Below are positions 8,846 to 19,182 of a stretch of 64,000 bases of DNA, one piece after another. The number at the start of each line of letters is the position of its first letter. Positions within the stretch are counted from its first letter, which is position 1. The translations under genes and the position numbers were made by a program. The notes beneath the pieces were generated by a model that was not told the DNA's origin, did not search any database, and worked only from the letters and a program-made list of their open reading frames with translations. The stretch spans positions 1-64,000 of the forward strand of contig SKRM01000004.1 of the NCBI GenBank assembly GCA_007118495.1, read 5' to 3'. This stretch comes from Bacteroidales bacterium. Its GTDB lineage: Bacteria; Bacteroidota; Bacteroidia; Bacteroidales; UBA7960.

Positions 8846-10189
8846 ATGCAGGGTTCCGGTAATACACACACAACTTACAAGCAAATATGGCAGGTATCCT
8901 ACCCCATTATCATCGGCTTGATGGCCCAAAACCTCATGGTGGTCATAGACACTGCCTTTCTGGGCAGATTGGGTGAGGTCACTCTGGGAGCTTCAGCCAT
9001 AGGGGGTATTTTCTACCTCTGCCTTGTCATGCTCGGAGCTGGATTTGCAGTTGGCGTTCAAATACTTATCGGCAGAAGAAACGGAGAGGGGAAGCTTCAA
9101 CAGATCGGTAGCATTTTTGACCATGCCAATTTTTTTATGATTGCCCTGGCCCTTATCCTCTTTATGTTTATGACATATCTGGCTCCTGCAGTGCTGTCAT
9201 TGTTCATGCAGTCAGAGGCAGTTTTGCACGAAAGCATTGTTTTTTTATCATACCGGCGTTTCGGATTCCTTTTCGGATTCCTGGTACTGTCATTCAATGC
9301 ATTCTACATCGGTATTACCCGTACAAGAATTCTTATAGCCAGCACCGTGATAATGGCCGTAATTAATATTGTACTTGATTACCTGCTCATATTCGGATAT
9401 GGTATTTTTCCTGCTTTGGGAATTGCCGGAGCAGCCATCGCCACTAATATCTCTGAGCTGCTTACTTTCTCTTTTTTACTGGTCTGGGTCAGTGCCGGAA
9501 AGACATTGAAAACTTACAGCCTGTTTAGCGTCAGGCGACCCAACTGGCTGGCATACAAACCCATCTTTAAGGTAGCTGTTCCGGTAATGTTTCAGTACTT
9601 TCTGTCATTCAGCGCCTGGTTTGTATTCTTCATGATCATCGAGCAGATTGGAGAGACAGCACTGGCTGCTTCTAACATTACCAGAAGTTTTTATATGCTG
9701 ATGATGATTCCTGTGTGGGGTTTAAGTTCAACCACCAACACCCTTGTAAGCAATCTGATCGGCCAGGGCCGGACAGATGAAGTAATACCCCTTATCAGAA
9801 AAATTTTGGTTATGGGCGTAGGGGCCACAATTGTAATTGCACAGGTAAACATATTTTTCCCTGATGAAATTATATCGTTTTTCACAAATGAACCCCAGCT
9901 CTATGAAGCCACAAGACCCCTCTTGAGGGTGGTCTCACTCGCCCTGGTTGCTTTTTCATTTGGCATGATCATATTCAGCGGCCTTTCCGGTACCGGCAAA
10001 ACACAGGTTGCGCTTTTCATAGAAATATTATCCATCATTTTTTATCTTCTTGTTGCCTTTATCCTTGCCGTATTGTTCAAAGGTTCAGCACCTGTGGTCT
10101 GGTTTGTCGAGGTGGTCTATTTTAGTATTCTGGGAATCGCCTCTTATGCCTATCTCAAAACAGGAAAATGGAAGGTATACCACATTTGA
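8846..10189 (+). CDS. MATE family efflux transporter
   Basis: 12 TM segments, MATE-like sequence; ATG 8846 preferred over TTG 8813. Confidence 0.9.
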   Translation: MQGSGNTHTTYKQIWQVSYPIIIGLMAQNLMVVIDTAFLGRLGEVTLGASAIGGIFYLCLVMLGAGFAVGVQILIGRRNGEGKLQQIGSIFDHANFFMIALALILFMFMTYLAPAVLSLFMQSEAVLHESIVFLSYRRFGFLFGFLVLSFNAFYIGITRTRILIASTVIMAVINIVLDYLLIFGYGIFPALGIAGAAIATNISELLTFSFLLVWVSAGKTLKTYSLFSVRRPNWLAYKPIFKVAVPVMFQYFLSFSAWFVFFMIIEQIGETALAASNITRSFYMLMMIPVWGLSSTTNTLVSNLIGQGRTDEVIPLIRKILVMGVGATIVIAQVNIFFPDEIISFFTNEPQLYEATRPLLRVVSLALVAFSFGMIIFSGLSGTGKTQVALFIEILSIIFYLLVAFILAVLFKGSAPVVWFVEVVYFSILGIASYAYLKTGKWKVYHI

Positions 10190-10250
10190 TCAGCCTGTCT
10201 TGATTATGATTTCTTTTTACTGCTGATCCGTTCAATTGAAAATTGTCACG

Positions 10251-10258
10251 TATATTTG
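10251..10258 (+). promoter_or_regulatory. Candidate -7 box TATATTTG
   Basis: Upstream of the GH3 gene. Confidence 0.4.
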
Positions 10259-10299
10259 TATGTTAACCAATCCATACTGTTACGTCCATTGTTCTGACC

Positions 10300-13299
10300 A
10301 TGCAAAAGTTATCTTCTCTCCTTGTTTTAGCCTCAATCGTTTTATTGCTATCCACAGGGTTCATACGAACTGATCAGGCAGCCAGCCCTCTTGCATTACA
10401 GCCTCCACCGCACGATTTTTCCACTCCCTGGGTTGACTCTGTCTTTGCTTCTCTCAATCTGGAGCAGCGCATTGCACAACTTATCATGATAAGGGTGCGT
10501 ACCGACATGGATCAGGCATATTATGACCAAATGGTCAGGGATGTAAAAGCCCATAATGTGGGAGGCATCGCATTTTTTCGGGGAAGCCCAACCAGGCAGG
10601 TGCTGCTGACAAACAGAATGCAAAGCCAGGTTCAAACTCCCATGCTTGTAGCCATGGATGCAGAATGGGGCCCTTCCATGCGTCTTGACAGCACCATTGT
10701 CTTTCCCAGACAGATGGCCCTGGGTGCCATACAAGAAGACCACCTGGTTTACCAAATGGGGATGGAAATTGGACGTCAATTAAGGCGCCTTGGAGTGCAT
10801 ATCAACTTTGCACCAGTTGTTGATGTGAACAACAACCCCGATAATCCGGTAATTAATTTCAGGGCTTTTGGTGAAAACCGCTATAATGTAGCCAACAAAG
10901 GACTTGCCTATATGCATGGTCTGCAAGATGCGGGTGTTATTGCCTGCGCCAAGCATTTTCCCGGACACGGAGACACCAATGCAGACTCCCATTATACCCT
11001 GCCCCTGCTCAGACATTCTCTGGCTGAAATTGATTCAATCCACCTATACCCCTTCAAAAAGATGATTCAGGAGGGTCTCCACTCTGTAATGGTGGCACAT
11101 CTTGAAATACCTGCACTTGAAGAACAAAGGCATCTGCCCTCGACCCTTTCTAAAAACATTGTAACCCATCTGCTACAAGACGAAATGGGTTTTAAAGGAC
11201 TTATCATTACCGATGCCCTTGAGATGCAGGGTGTTTCAGACCACTTTGACCCAGGTGTGTCTGAACTCAAAGCCCTGATGGCCGGAAACGATATCCTGCT
11301 GTTGCCCCAGGATGTACCGGCAGCCATTGCAGCCATAAAAAACGCCCTTGATGAGGGCGTTATTACTGAAGACCTCATTAATGAGAGGTGCAAAAAAATA
11401 CTTTATTACAAGCAACTGGTGGGTCTTGATCAATATACATACACATCAGTTGATCGTTTACATGAAGAGTTGAACACATCACGCGGAAAATTGCTTAACA
11501 AAAACCTGGCTGAAGCTTCTCTCACCCTGGTAAGAAACAACAAGAGCCTGGTACCTGTCAGTGATTTGCAGCACAGAAATATTGCAGCCCTTTCAATCGG
11601 TTCTCCATCTGGCAACACTTTTCAATCTGCTTTAAGCATATATGCACCGGTCGGTCAATATAGTATTTCAAAAGAACACAGCCCCCAACAGGCCCAAAGA
11701 ACCCTCAACGCGTTAAACCGTTATGATCTCATCATTATCTCTGTTCACGATAACAGCTTCTTTCTCTCCCGTAACTATGGTATCAACCAGGAGACCATTG
11801 GCCTGATCAATACCATAGCCAAAGAAAAAGATGTTATTCTCAGCTTATTTGCAAATCCCTACAGCCTGGCATTTTTCGAAGACGAGGTATTGAATATTGA
11901 ATCCATTCTTGTAGCTTTTCAAGACGGGCATAATTTTGAACAGGCTGCTGCCGAGGCCATATTTGGAGGCATACAGCTCAAGGGAAGACTACCGGTTACC
12001 TCAGGAAAATATTTCCCTGCAGGATTAGGCATTATCACACCTGCTCCAGCCAGAATCCGCATGGGACAAGCAGAAGAAGTCGGAATAAGCTCAGAACTTC
12101 TGGCAGAGATTGACAGCCTGGCCATACAGGGCATCAGAATGAAGGCCTATCCTGGTTGTCAGATAGCCATCATCAAAGATGGAATGATGATTTACAACAA
12201 AAGTTTTGGTCATCATACCTACGACAGCCTGATGCCTGTGAGAAATTACCATATCTATGATCTGGCTTCCATAACCAAAATTGCAGCGACCACCGTCGCT
12301 GTCATGCGATTAAATGACGAAGGCCGGCTCGATATAGATAAAACACTTGGATTCTACTTACCATGGCTCAGGGGAAGTGACAAAGAACATATAAGGCTAC
12401 GCGAACTCCTTGCCCACCAGGCAAAGCTCACGCCCTGGATTCCCTTTTACATGAATACCATGGATGAAAAAGAGTTGATTGAAGGCATATACAACCAGGA
12501 ACAAACTATAGATTTTAAGACCATGGTGGCGGGAAATAAATATATTCACAACAGCTACCGCGACACCATTTTTCAGCATATTGCCATGTCTCCATTGTTA
12601 AATAATGGCAACTACAGGTACAGTGACCTGGGTTTTATCCTGCTGGCAGAGATCGTTGAACAGATCACAGGGCAAAATATCCACGATTTCACCACCCATT
12701 TTCTTTACAAGCCAATGGGGTTCAAAACCATGGGATATCAACCCCTTGAGCGTTTTGATCAATTTCTCATCACTCCTTCAGAGCATGATACGGTTTGGCG
12801 AAAGCAGGTGGTCAGGGGTTTTGTACATGATCCCGCCGCCGCCATGCTGGGGGGAATAAGTGGTCATGCCGGCTTGTTTTCAAATGCAACTGAACTGGCT
12901 GTCCTGATGCATATGGTACTCACCGGTGGAAATTACGGAGGGCAACATTTTATTGACCACCGAACCATTGAAGAATTCACCCGGGTGCAGTTTGCCGGAA
13001 ACAGCAACCGCAGAGGACTGGGATTTGACAAGCCATCTTTAAAAATTAACGAGCCTGGTCCGGCTTGCAAGAGTGCCTCTCCCAAAAGCTTTGGACACAG
13101 TGGATTTACCGGAACCCTGGCTTGGGCTGACCCTGCAGAAAATCTGGTCTTTGTATTTTTATCCAACAGAACCTATCCTGATCAGGACAACCGCTGGCTG
13201 ATTGAAGAAAACATCCGCACCCGGATCCAACAGAAAATATATGATGCCATTTATCATTCGCGCATGATCGATCAGTTAACCACTTCACTACTAAACTAA
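10300..13299 (+). CDS. Glycoside hydrolase family 3 fused to a serine beta-lactamase-like hydrolase
   Basis: KHFPGHGDTNADSHYTLP and ITDALEMQGVS (GH3); YDLASITKIAATT (SxxK), YSDLGF (YxN-like), GHSGFTG (beta-lactamase/esterase). Confidence 0.9.
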   Translation: MQKLSSLLVLASIVLLLSTGFIRTDQAASPLALQPPPHDFSTPWVDSVFASLNLEQRIAQLIMIRVRTDMDQAYYDQMVRDVKAHNVGGIAFFRGSPTRQVLLTNRMQSQVQTPMLVAMDAEWGPSMRLDSTIVFPRQMALGAIQEDHLVYQMGMEIGRQLRRLGVHINFAPVVDVNNNPDNPVINFRAFGENRYNVANKGLAYMHGLQDAGVIACAKHFPGHGDTNADSHYTLPLLRHSLAEIDSIHLYPFKKMIQEGLHSVMVAHLEIPALEEQRHLPSTLSKNIVTHLLQDEMGFKGLIITDALEMQGVSDHFDPGVSELKALMAGNDILLLPQDVPAAIAAIKNALDEGVITEDLINERCKKILYYKQLVGLDQYTYTSVDRLHEELNTSRGKLLNKNLAEASLTLVRNNKSLVPVSDLQHRNIAALSIGSPSGNTFQSALSIYAPVGQYSISKEHSPQQAQRTLNALNRYDLIIISVHDNSFFLSRNYGINQETIGLINTIAKEKDVILSLFANPYSLAFFEDEVLNIESILVAFQDGHNFEQAAAEAIFGGIQLKGRLPVTSGKYFPAGLGIITPAPARIRMGQAEEVGISSELLAEIDSLAIQGIRMKAYPGCQIAIIKDGMMIYNKSFGHHTYDSLMPVRNYHIYDLASITKIAATTVAVMRLNDEGRLDIDKTLGFYLPWLRGSDKEHIRLRELLAHQAKLTPWIPFYMNTMDEKELIEGIYNQEQTIDFKTMVAGNKYIHNSYRDTIFQHIAMSPLLNNGNYRYSDLGFILLAEIVEQITGQNIHDFTTHFLYKPMGFKTMGYQPLERFDQFLITPSEHDTVWRKQVVRGFVHDPAAAMLGGISGHAGLFSNATELAVLMHMVLTGGNYGGQHFIDHRTIEEFTRVQFAGNSNRRGLGFDKPSLKINEPGPACKSASPKSFGHSGFTGTLAWADPAENLVFVFLSNRTYPDQDNRWLIEENIRTRIQQKIYDAIYHSRMIDQLTTSLLN

Positions 13300-13351
13300 A
13301 CGGTAATAAGTTTCGTAACCATACACCATGTAAAACCTAAAAAATAAAGTT

Positions 13352-14155
13352 ATGAACTTGAAAATGTTCCTCTTTTGGTTGATAGCTGTCTTAATCACAC
13401 TATCAAGCGCTATTTACCAGCGTCTGACCGGGCCCACGACGCCTTACAGGGGGCAGGTGGAAATTCAGGATGAAACCATTTCTTACAGATTGATAAGAAC
13501 CTTTCCGCGGCCTATGGATGCCCCTGTCAGGGTAACCGCAGAGGATCAGGAAATCGGAGGTTATTTTCGTTACAAGCGCTACCCAAGTTACGACCAGTGG
13601 CAAGAAGCTCCCTTAGTAAGACGTGATGATCAGTTAATCGCCTATATTCCCCAACAACCTGCTGCCGGTAAGGTCATGTATCAGATCGTGCTTACCAAAG
13701 ACGAAGAAAAATATGTATTATCAGAAGAACCTATTGTGATCCGATTCAGAAACAACGTGCCGGCATGGGCCATGATACCGCATATTTTCCTGATGTTTGC
13801 AGCCATGCTCCTAAGCACAAGGGCAGGAATAGCTGCAATAGCCAATGACAAGACCTATAAGCTTACTTTATGGACGTTGGTAACTTTTATACTTGGCGGG
13901 CTGGTGTTCGGACCGATTATTCAAAAATATGCATTTGGTGATTTCTGGACGGGCTGGCCGTTTGGAACCGACCTGACAGACAATAAAACGGCCTTTGCCC
14001 TCATTTTTTGGGTCATTGCATTCTTCAAGGCCAGAAACAACCCTAAGCACCAGACATGGGTTATTGTTGCCGCCGTAATAATGCTGATTATTTATTTAAT
14101 TCCACATAGCTTGTTTGGTTCAGAAATTGACTGGACACAAGAAGGGCCTCAGTGA
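13352..14155 (+). CDS. Uncharacterised membrane protein: N-terminal TM, extracytoplasmic beta-rich domain, C-terminal TM helices
   Basis: Hydropathy by eye; motif FWTGWPFGTDLTDNKTAFA. Confidence 0.75.
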   Translation: MNLKMFLFWLIAVLITLSSAIYQRLTGPTTPYRGQVEIQDETISYRLIRTFPRPMDAPVRVTAEDQEIGGYFRYKRYPSYDQWQEAPLVRRDDQLIAYIPQQPAAGKVMYQIVLTKDEEKYVLSEEPIVIRFRNNVPAWAMIPHIFLMFAAMLLSTRAGIAAIANDKTYKLTLWTLVTFILGGLVFGPIIQKYAFGDFWTGWPFGTDLTDNKTAFALIFWVIAFFKARNNPKHQTWVIVAAVIMLIIYLIPHSLFGSEIDWTQEGPQ

Positions 14156-14230
14156 GCCTTTTTGCTGCCATGCTGCAACTGACTCCGGAGTTTTTTATAA
14201 AAAATTAACGCCACAAGCATGCAGAAGTTG

Positions 14231-14238
14231 TAAATTTG
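14231..14238 (+). promoter_or_regulatory. Candidate -7 box TAAATTTG for parAB
   Basis: TAnnTTTG match upstream of parA. Confidence 0.4.
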
Positions 14239-14324
14239 CAACTTAACGGCCGTGCCTTTGTTTTATAAGCAGTGCTGGGTTTGAATAATTTACATGAATA
14301 TTCATTTTGTACCACTATTTCATT

Positions 14325-15128
14325 ATGGGTAAAATTATAGCGATTGCCAATCAAAAAGGGGGCGTAGGCAAAACCACAACTGCCATCAACTTGTCTGCAA
14401 GTCTGGCCGTATTGGAATACAAGACATTGCTTATTGATGCTGATCCACAGGCAAACGCCACATCTGGTGTCGGGATTGATCCAAAACTGGTAAAAACCAG
14501 CATATATGAATGCATCATTGATGACGTTGAGCCAGAAAACATTCTGCTGAATACCTCAACACCCCATCTTGACCTCATACCAGCTCATATTGACCTTGTA
14601 GGTGCTGAAATCGAAATGATCAACCTGCCCAACAGAGAAAAAATGATGCGCAAGGTCATTGAAAAGATCAAAGACCAATATGATTTTATTATTATTGACT
14701 GCTCTCCTTCACTCGGGTTGGTAACTGTAAATGCCTTGACAGCCGCTGATTCAGTGATCATTCCCGTGCAATGTGAATATTTTGCCCTTGAAGGCCTCGG
14801 AAAATTGCTTAATACAATCAAAATTGTCCAATCAAGGTTAAATACCGAGCTGGCGATTGAAGGTATTTTGCTTACCATGTATGACGCCCGGTTAAGATTG
14901 GCGAACCAGGTTGTTGAAGAGGTGAGAATGCATTTTCAGGAATTGGTATTTGACACGATAATCTACCGTAACATCAAACTGGGTGAGGCTCCCAGCTTTG
15001 GTGAGACGATCATCATGCACGACGCCCAAAGCCGGGGGTCGCTGAATCACCTGAACCTGGCCAGAGAGATACTGCAGAAGAATGGGTTAACGAAAATCAG
15101 GCAAGAGGATAAAACCATCAATATATGA
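14325..15128 (+). CDS. parA: ParA/Soj chromosome partitioning ATPase
   Basis: [31 protein letters not shown] 14325. Confidence 0.96.
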   Translation: MGKIIAIANQKGGVGKTTTAINLSASLAVLEYKTLLIDADPQANATSGVGIDPKLVKTSIYECIIDDVEPENILLNTSTPHLDLIPAHIDLVGAEIEMINLPNREKMMRKVIEKIKDQYDFIIIDCSPSLGLVTVNALTAADSVIIPVQCEYFALEGLGKLLNTIKIVQSRLNTELAIEGILLTMYDARLRLANQVVEEVRMHFQELVFDTIIYRNIKLGEAPSFGETIIMHDAQSRGSLNHLNLAREILQKNGLTKIRQEDKTINI

Positions 15129-16036
15129 ACGCCAAAAAACGTGCACTGGGTAAGGGGTTAGGAGCCCTTCTCGACAACTCGGGTGTCGAACCCCAACCAA
15201 CCTATGATGTTGGTAAAGACCTTATGGCTGTTGGAACCATTGGCAAGGTATCAATTGATTTGATTGAAGCCAACCCCTACCAGCCCCGTACTGATTTTGA
15301 TGAAGAAGCCTTGAATGACCTGGCTGCCTCAATTAAGGAACAAGGAGTTATCCAGCCTATTACCCTCCGGAAAATTGATGGCCAAAAACTCCAGCTTATA
15401 TCAGGTGAGAGACGATTAAAGGCCTCCAAAATGGCCGGGCTTAAAGAGATTCCCGCATATATCATGAGTGCCGACGATCACTCAATGCTTGAAATGGCCA
15501 TCGTTGAAAACATACAAAGGGAGAACCTGAACCCTGTGGAGATTGCCATGGGTTACAAAAGGCTTATCCACGAATATGAGCTCACACAAGAAATGCTAAG
15601 TGAAAGGTTGGGAAAAAGCAGGCCTTCTATTGCCAACCACCTCCGCCTTCTTAACCTACCCGGTGAAATACAAATAGGCGTCAGACAAGAAATGATCACC
15701 ATGGGGCACGCCAAAGCCCTGCTGTCAATTGAAGACTTTCAGACACAAATGGAAGTATACCAGGATATTATTGAGCAGTCGTTGTCGGTAAGAGAGGTGG
15801 AGGAGATTATCCGCGACCTGGGCTCAAAAGATGAAAGTCCCCAGCCAGGCAAAAAGAAAAAAGAATCATCTTCAATTCCTGATTCAGAAGCCTCCGACCG
15901 CTTAAAAAGAGATTTGGAAGGTATCTACGAAGCCAAAGTCCAGGTAAAAGCCAAACCAGGCGGAAAAGGCAGTATTATGATCCACTATAAATCAATTGAC
16001 GACCTGAACAGAATCTCCATATTGTTGAAAAGATAA
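15125..16036 (+). CDS. parB: ParB/Spo0J partition protein
   Basis: [47 protein letters not shown] domain; overlaps parA. Confidence 0.96.
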   Translation: MNAKKRALGKGLGALLDNSGVEPQPTYDVGKDLMAVGTIGKVSIDLIEANPYQPRTDFDEEALNDLAASIKEQGVIQPITLRKIDGQKLQLISGERRLKASKMAGLKEIPAYIMSADDHSMLEMAIVENIQRENLNPVEIAMGYKRLIHEYELTQEMLSERLGKSRPSIANHLRLLNLPGEIQIGVRQEMITMGHAKALLSIEDFQTQMEVYQDIIEQSLSVREVEEIIRDLGSKDESPQPGKKKKESSSIPDSEASDRLKRDLEGIYEAKVQVKAKPGGKGSIMIHYKSIDDLNRISILLKR

Positions 16037-16105
16037 ACCAGGAAAGAAGGCAGGATATTGAAGCAATTTGCAAATAATCCGTTCTTATGCGGAAAATCAC
16101 ACACC

Positions 16106-16687
16106 ATGCAAAAGGGATTTTCCATACTTGCCTTATGCCTGCTCATCTCATTGGCGGTAAGTGGTTCTGATCTTGTACTAAAAAACCCGGATGCACTTCA
16201 GCAAATTGACCTTCGGAGACCTGCCACAGAAATTCAGTCACCTGCAAAAGCTGCCATGCTTTCAGCTACGCTGCCCGGGCTCGGACAAATATACAACGGA
16301 AAATACTGGAAAGTTCCTGTCATATATGCCGGTTTTGGCACCCTAATATATTTTGTTGACATGAACACTACCGAACACAGGTTTTGGAGAGAAGCCTGGC
16401 TTGCAAGAGTTGATGGCAACCCAAATACAACCGACAATCTTCCACATTCAACTGCAGTTTTAGAAAGGGCCATGAACTTTTACCGCAGAAACCTTGAAAT
16501 TACCTACTTATTATCTGCCGCATTATATCTGCTTAATATTCTTGACGCCAGTGTGGATGCCCACCTGATGAATTTTGATGTTGGAGAAGATCTCCGACTG
16601 GGCATGCAGCCCCGGCCGGCACCAATCCTACCCGGGCATAGTGGCCACCGCACAGCGGCACATTTTACCATTACATACAGATTTTAA
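16106..16687 (+). CDS. DUF5683-like membrane/envelope protein
   Basis: Signal peptide MQKGFSILALCLLISLAVSG, SATLPGLGQIYNGKYWKVPVIYAG. Confidence 0.75.
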   Translation: MQKGFSILALCLLISLAVSGSDLVLKNPDALQQIDLRRPATEIQSPAKAAMLSATLPGLGQIYNGKYWKVPVIYAGFGTLIYFVDMNTTEHRFWREAWLARVDGNPNTTDNLPHSTAVLERAMNFYRRNLEITYLLSAALYLLNILDASVDAHLMNFDVGEDLRLGMQPRPAPILPGHSGHRTAAHFTITYRF

Positions 16688-16688
16688 T

Positions 16689-17426
16689 ATGACAAATCAT
16701 CAACTAAAGATCGCATTGATCGGTTATGGAAAAATGGGCAGAACTATTGAACAGCTTGCCCTTCAAAAAAATCACAGCATTAAACTGATCATTGATAACC
16801 AATTACAATGGGACTCCCATGGCAAAGACCTGGCTGATTGTGACGTGGCCATAGAGTTTACATCGCCCGAAGCCGCACCAGCCAACATCAGGAGATGCTT
16901 TGAGGCCGGCATTCCAGTGGTAACCGGAACCACCGGATGGCTTCATGAGCTTCCGACCATTGAAAAACTTTGCCTGAAGATGGATCAGTCATTGTTTTAT
17001 GCCTCCAATTTCAGTATTGGTGTCAATATATTTTTCGCCCTGAATAATTACCTGGCAGTTTTATTAAAAAACCTTGATGGATACAAACCCCGAATCATTG
17101 AAACCCATCACACAGCCAAGCTCGATGCACCAAGCGGAACAGCCATAAGTCTGGCAGCTGATATCATAAAACACCGTCAAAACCTCAAAATGTGGGGAGA
17201 TGCTGATCAGGATCATGCAGAAGAAGTGCTTCCCATTAAGTCATACCGAATAGAAAACATTACGGGTACACACGTTGTTACATATGATTCGGCCATTGAC
17301 ACCATTGAGGTGAAGCATGAAGCCCATAACCGTTCAGGATTTGCTGAAGGAGCTATCATTGCGGCACAATGGCTGATTGACAAAAAAGGCATTTACACCA
17401 TGAAAGATTTAATGAAGCTTGCATAG
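16689..17426 (+). CDS. dapB: 4-hydroxy-tetrahydrodipicolinate reductase
   Basis: IALIGYGKMGRTIEQLA, TGTTGW, ETHHTAKLDAPSGTA; ATG 16689. Confidence 0.95.
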   Translation: MTNHQLKIALIGYGKMGRTIEQLALQKNHSIKLIIDNQLQWDSHGKDLADCDVAIEFTSPEAAPANIRRCFEAGIPVVTGTTGWLHELPTIEKLCLKMDQSLFYASNFSIGVNIFFALNNYLAVLLKNLDGYKPRIIETHHTAKLDAPSGTAISLAADIIKHRQNLKMWGDADQDHAEEVLPIKSYRIENITGTHVVTYDSAIDTIEVKHEAHNRSGFAEGAIIAAQWLIDKKGIYTMKDLMKLA

Positions 17427-17528
17427 TGGGTTTACACCCGCTGAATACGATGAAAAACCCTTGCAGGCAGGTTATTATAACCATTGACAAAGTAATTTAT
17501 TTTTTGATAAATAATTAAAGCTACCACC

Positions 17529-19022
17529 ATGAGCATATATATGATTCTGTCTATCATCTTCCTGATTGCGTCTATAGCAGGTCTATGGCAGATTTTTGTC
17601 AAGGCAGGCCGGCCGGGATGGCAAGCCCTGATTCCGGTATATAATCTTTTTGTCTGGTTACAGGTCATTCATAAACCCAAGTGGTGGTTTGTATTTACCC
17701 TTATTCCCTTTATCAATGTATTCACCATATTGCTCATGGTGGTTGAAACCCTTAAATGCTTTGGCAAGGATGGTTTAATACAACAGGCCCTGGGTGTCAT
17801 GTTTCCCTTTGTATTCATTCCCTATCTAGGGTTTAATCCAAATGAATCTTTTACTTCACCAGATAAGCTTCCCGTAATCAAAAAGAGTGCTACACGAGAA
17901 TGGGCTGATGCCATAATTTTTGCTGTCATCGCAGCCACCATCATCCGCACCTTTATGCTTGAAGCATACACCATTCCAACTTCATCAATGGAAAAATCAC
18001 TGTTGGTGGGTGATTACCTTTTTGTAAGCAAGGTCAGTTATGGACCAAAAATACCCCGCACACCCATAGCGTTTCCATTTGCCCATTCTACCCTCCCGCT
18101 TACAGACAATGTAAAGTCGTATGTTGAATGGATCAGTCTGCCACATTATCGTTTTCCCGGAATCAGAACCATCCGAAACAACGATGTGGTGGTATTCAAT
18201 TTTCCTGAAGGCGACACGGTGGCCCTGCAACTGCAAAACCAAAGCTATTACACCCTTGTCAGAGAAATGGGCCGTGACAGGGTTTGGAATAATTATGATG
18301 TGATCAGCCGTCCCGTTGATAAACGGGATAATTACATTAAGCGATGCGTTGGAATTCCGGGTGATACACTTGAAATCCGCAATGGGGTCATTTATATCAA
18401 TGGTCTTCACCTGGATGACCCACCCCAGGTTCAGCATAACTACAGAGTTGAAACCGACGGCACACCTCTGTCTTCAAGGCTCTTTACAAGGCTTGATATT
18501 ACTGACTGGGGGCAAATTTCTCCATCTCTGTTTTTAATCGCCATGACTGATGAGGCTGCTCAGGAGCTCGCCAGGGCAGGCAATGTGACCAATATCGATC
18601 GCATTGTTCGACCTGAGCAAAACGGAGAAAGACATATTTTTCCGCATCACGAATCTTTTGCGTGGAATGAAGACAATTACGGTCCGATCCATATCCCCGC
18701 CAGAGGAGCAACCATTCACCTGGACACAGATAACCTGCCTTTGTATGAGCGGATCATTTCTGTTTATGAAGGCCATGAACTCCAGGTTGACGGCCAACGC
18801 ATCTATATCAACGGAACTGAAGTCAGTAGCTATACATTTGAGATGGATTATTACTGGATGGTGGGCGATAACAGACATAATTCAGCTGATTCAAGGTTTT
18901 GGGGATATGTTCCTGAAGACCACATTGTAGGTCGGGCCATGTTTGTTTGGCTGTCTCTCGATCAGGCACGCCCGTTTCCACAACGTATCAGGTTTAATAA
19001 AACCTTCAGAATCATCAGGTAG
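17529..19022 (+). CDS. lepB: Signal peptidase I with N-terminal multi-TM (DUF5684-like) region
   Basis: IPTSSMEKSLLVGDYLFVSK (Ser), DNYIKRCVGIPGDTLEIRNG (Lys), MVGDNRHNSADSRFWG. Confidence 0.93.
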   Translation: MSIYMILSIIFLIASIAGLWQIFVKAGRPGWQALIPVYNLFVWLQVIHKPKWWFVFTLIPFINVFTILLMVVETLKCFGKDGLIQQALGVMFPFVFIPYLGFNPNESFTSPDKLPVIKKSATREWADAIIFAVIAATIIRTFMLEAYTIPTSSMEKSLLVGDYLFVSKVSYGPKIPRTPIAFPFAHSTLPLTDNVKSYVEWISLPHYRFPGIRTIRNNDVVVFNFPEGDTVALQLQNQSYYTLVREMGRDRVWNNYDVISRPVDKRDNYIKRCVGIPGDTLEIRNGVIYINGLHLDDPPQVQHNYRVETDGTPLSSRLFTRLDITDWGQISPSLFLIAMTDEAAQELARAGNVTNIDRIVRPEQNGERHIFPHHESFAWNEDNYGPIHIPARGATIHLDTDNLPLYERIISVYEGHELQVDGQRIYINGTEVSSYTFEMDYYWMVGDNRHNSADSRFWGYVPEDHIVGRAMFVWLSLDQARPFPQRIRFNKTFRIIR

Positions 19023-19106
19023 TCAACTGATTCAGCAGTCTGTCCTTAACTTTGGGGCGAATGCCTTTTTTTCTTGCTGAATGCCCCCATATTGGGCACA
19101 TTTCAG

Positions 19107-19114
19107 TATCTTTG
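19107..19114 (+). promoter_or_regulatory. Candidate -7 box TATCTTTG
   Basis: Upstream of the decarboxylase. Confidence 0.4.
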
Positions 19115-19182
19115 TTTCTTTTTTGATGCAAAGTAGCTCAGCCGGATTGATCCAAATGGATAAATCCGGATAACTTACTTCA

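Noticed and set aside
14179-14202. Possible terminator ACTCCGGAGTTTTTT after the membrane protein gene
   Set aside because: The palindrome has no loop-forming bases, so a stable hairpin is doubtful.
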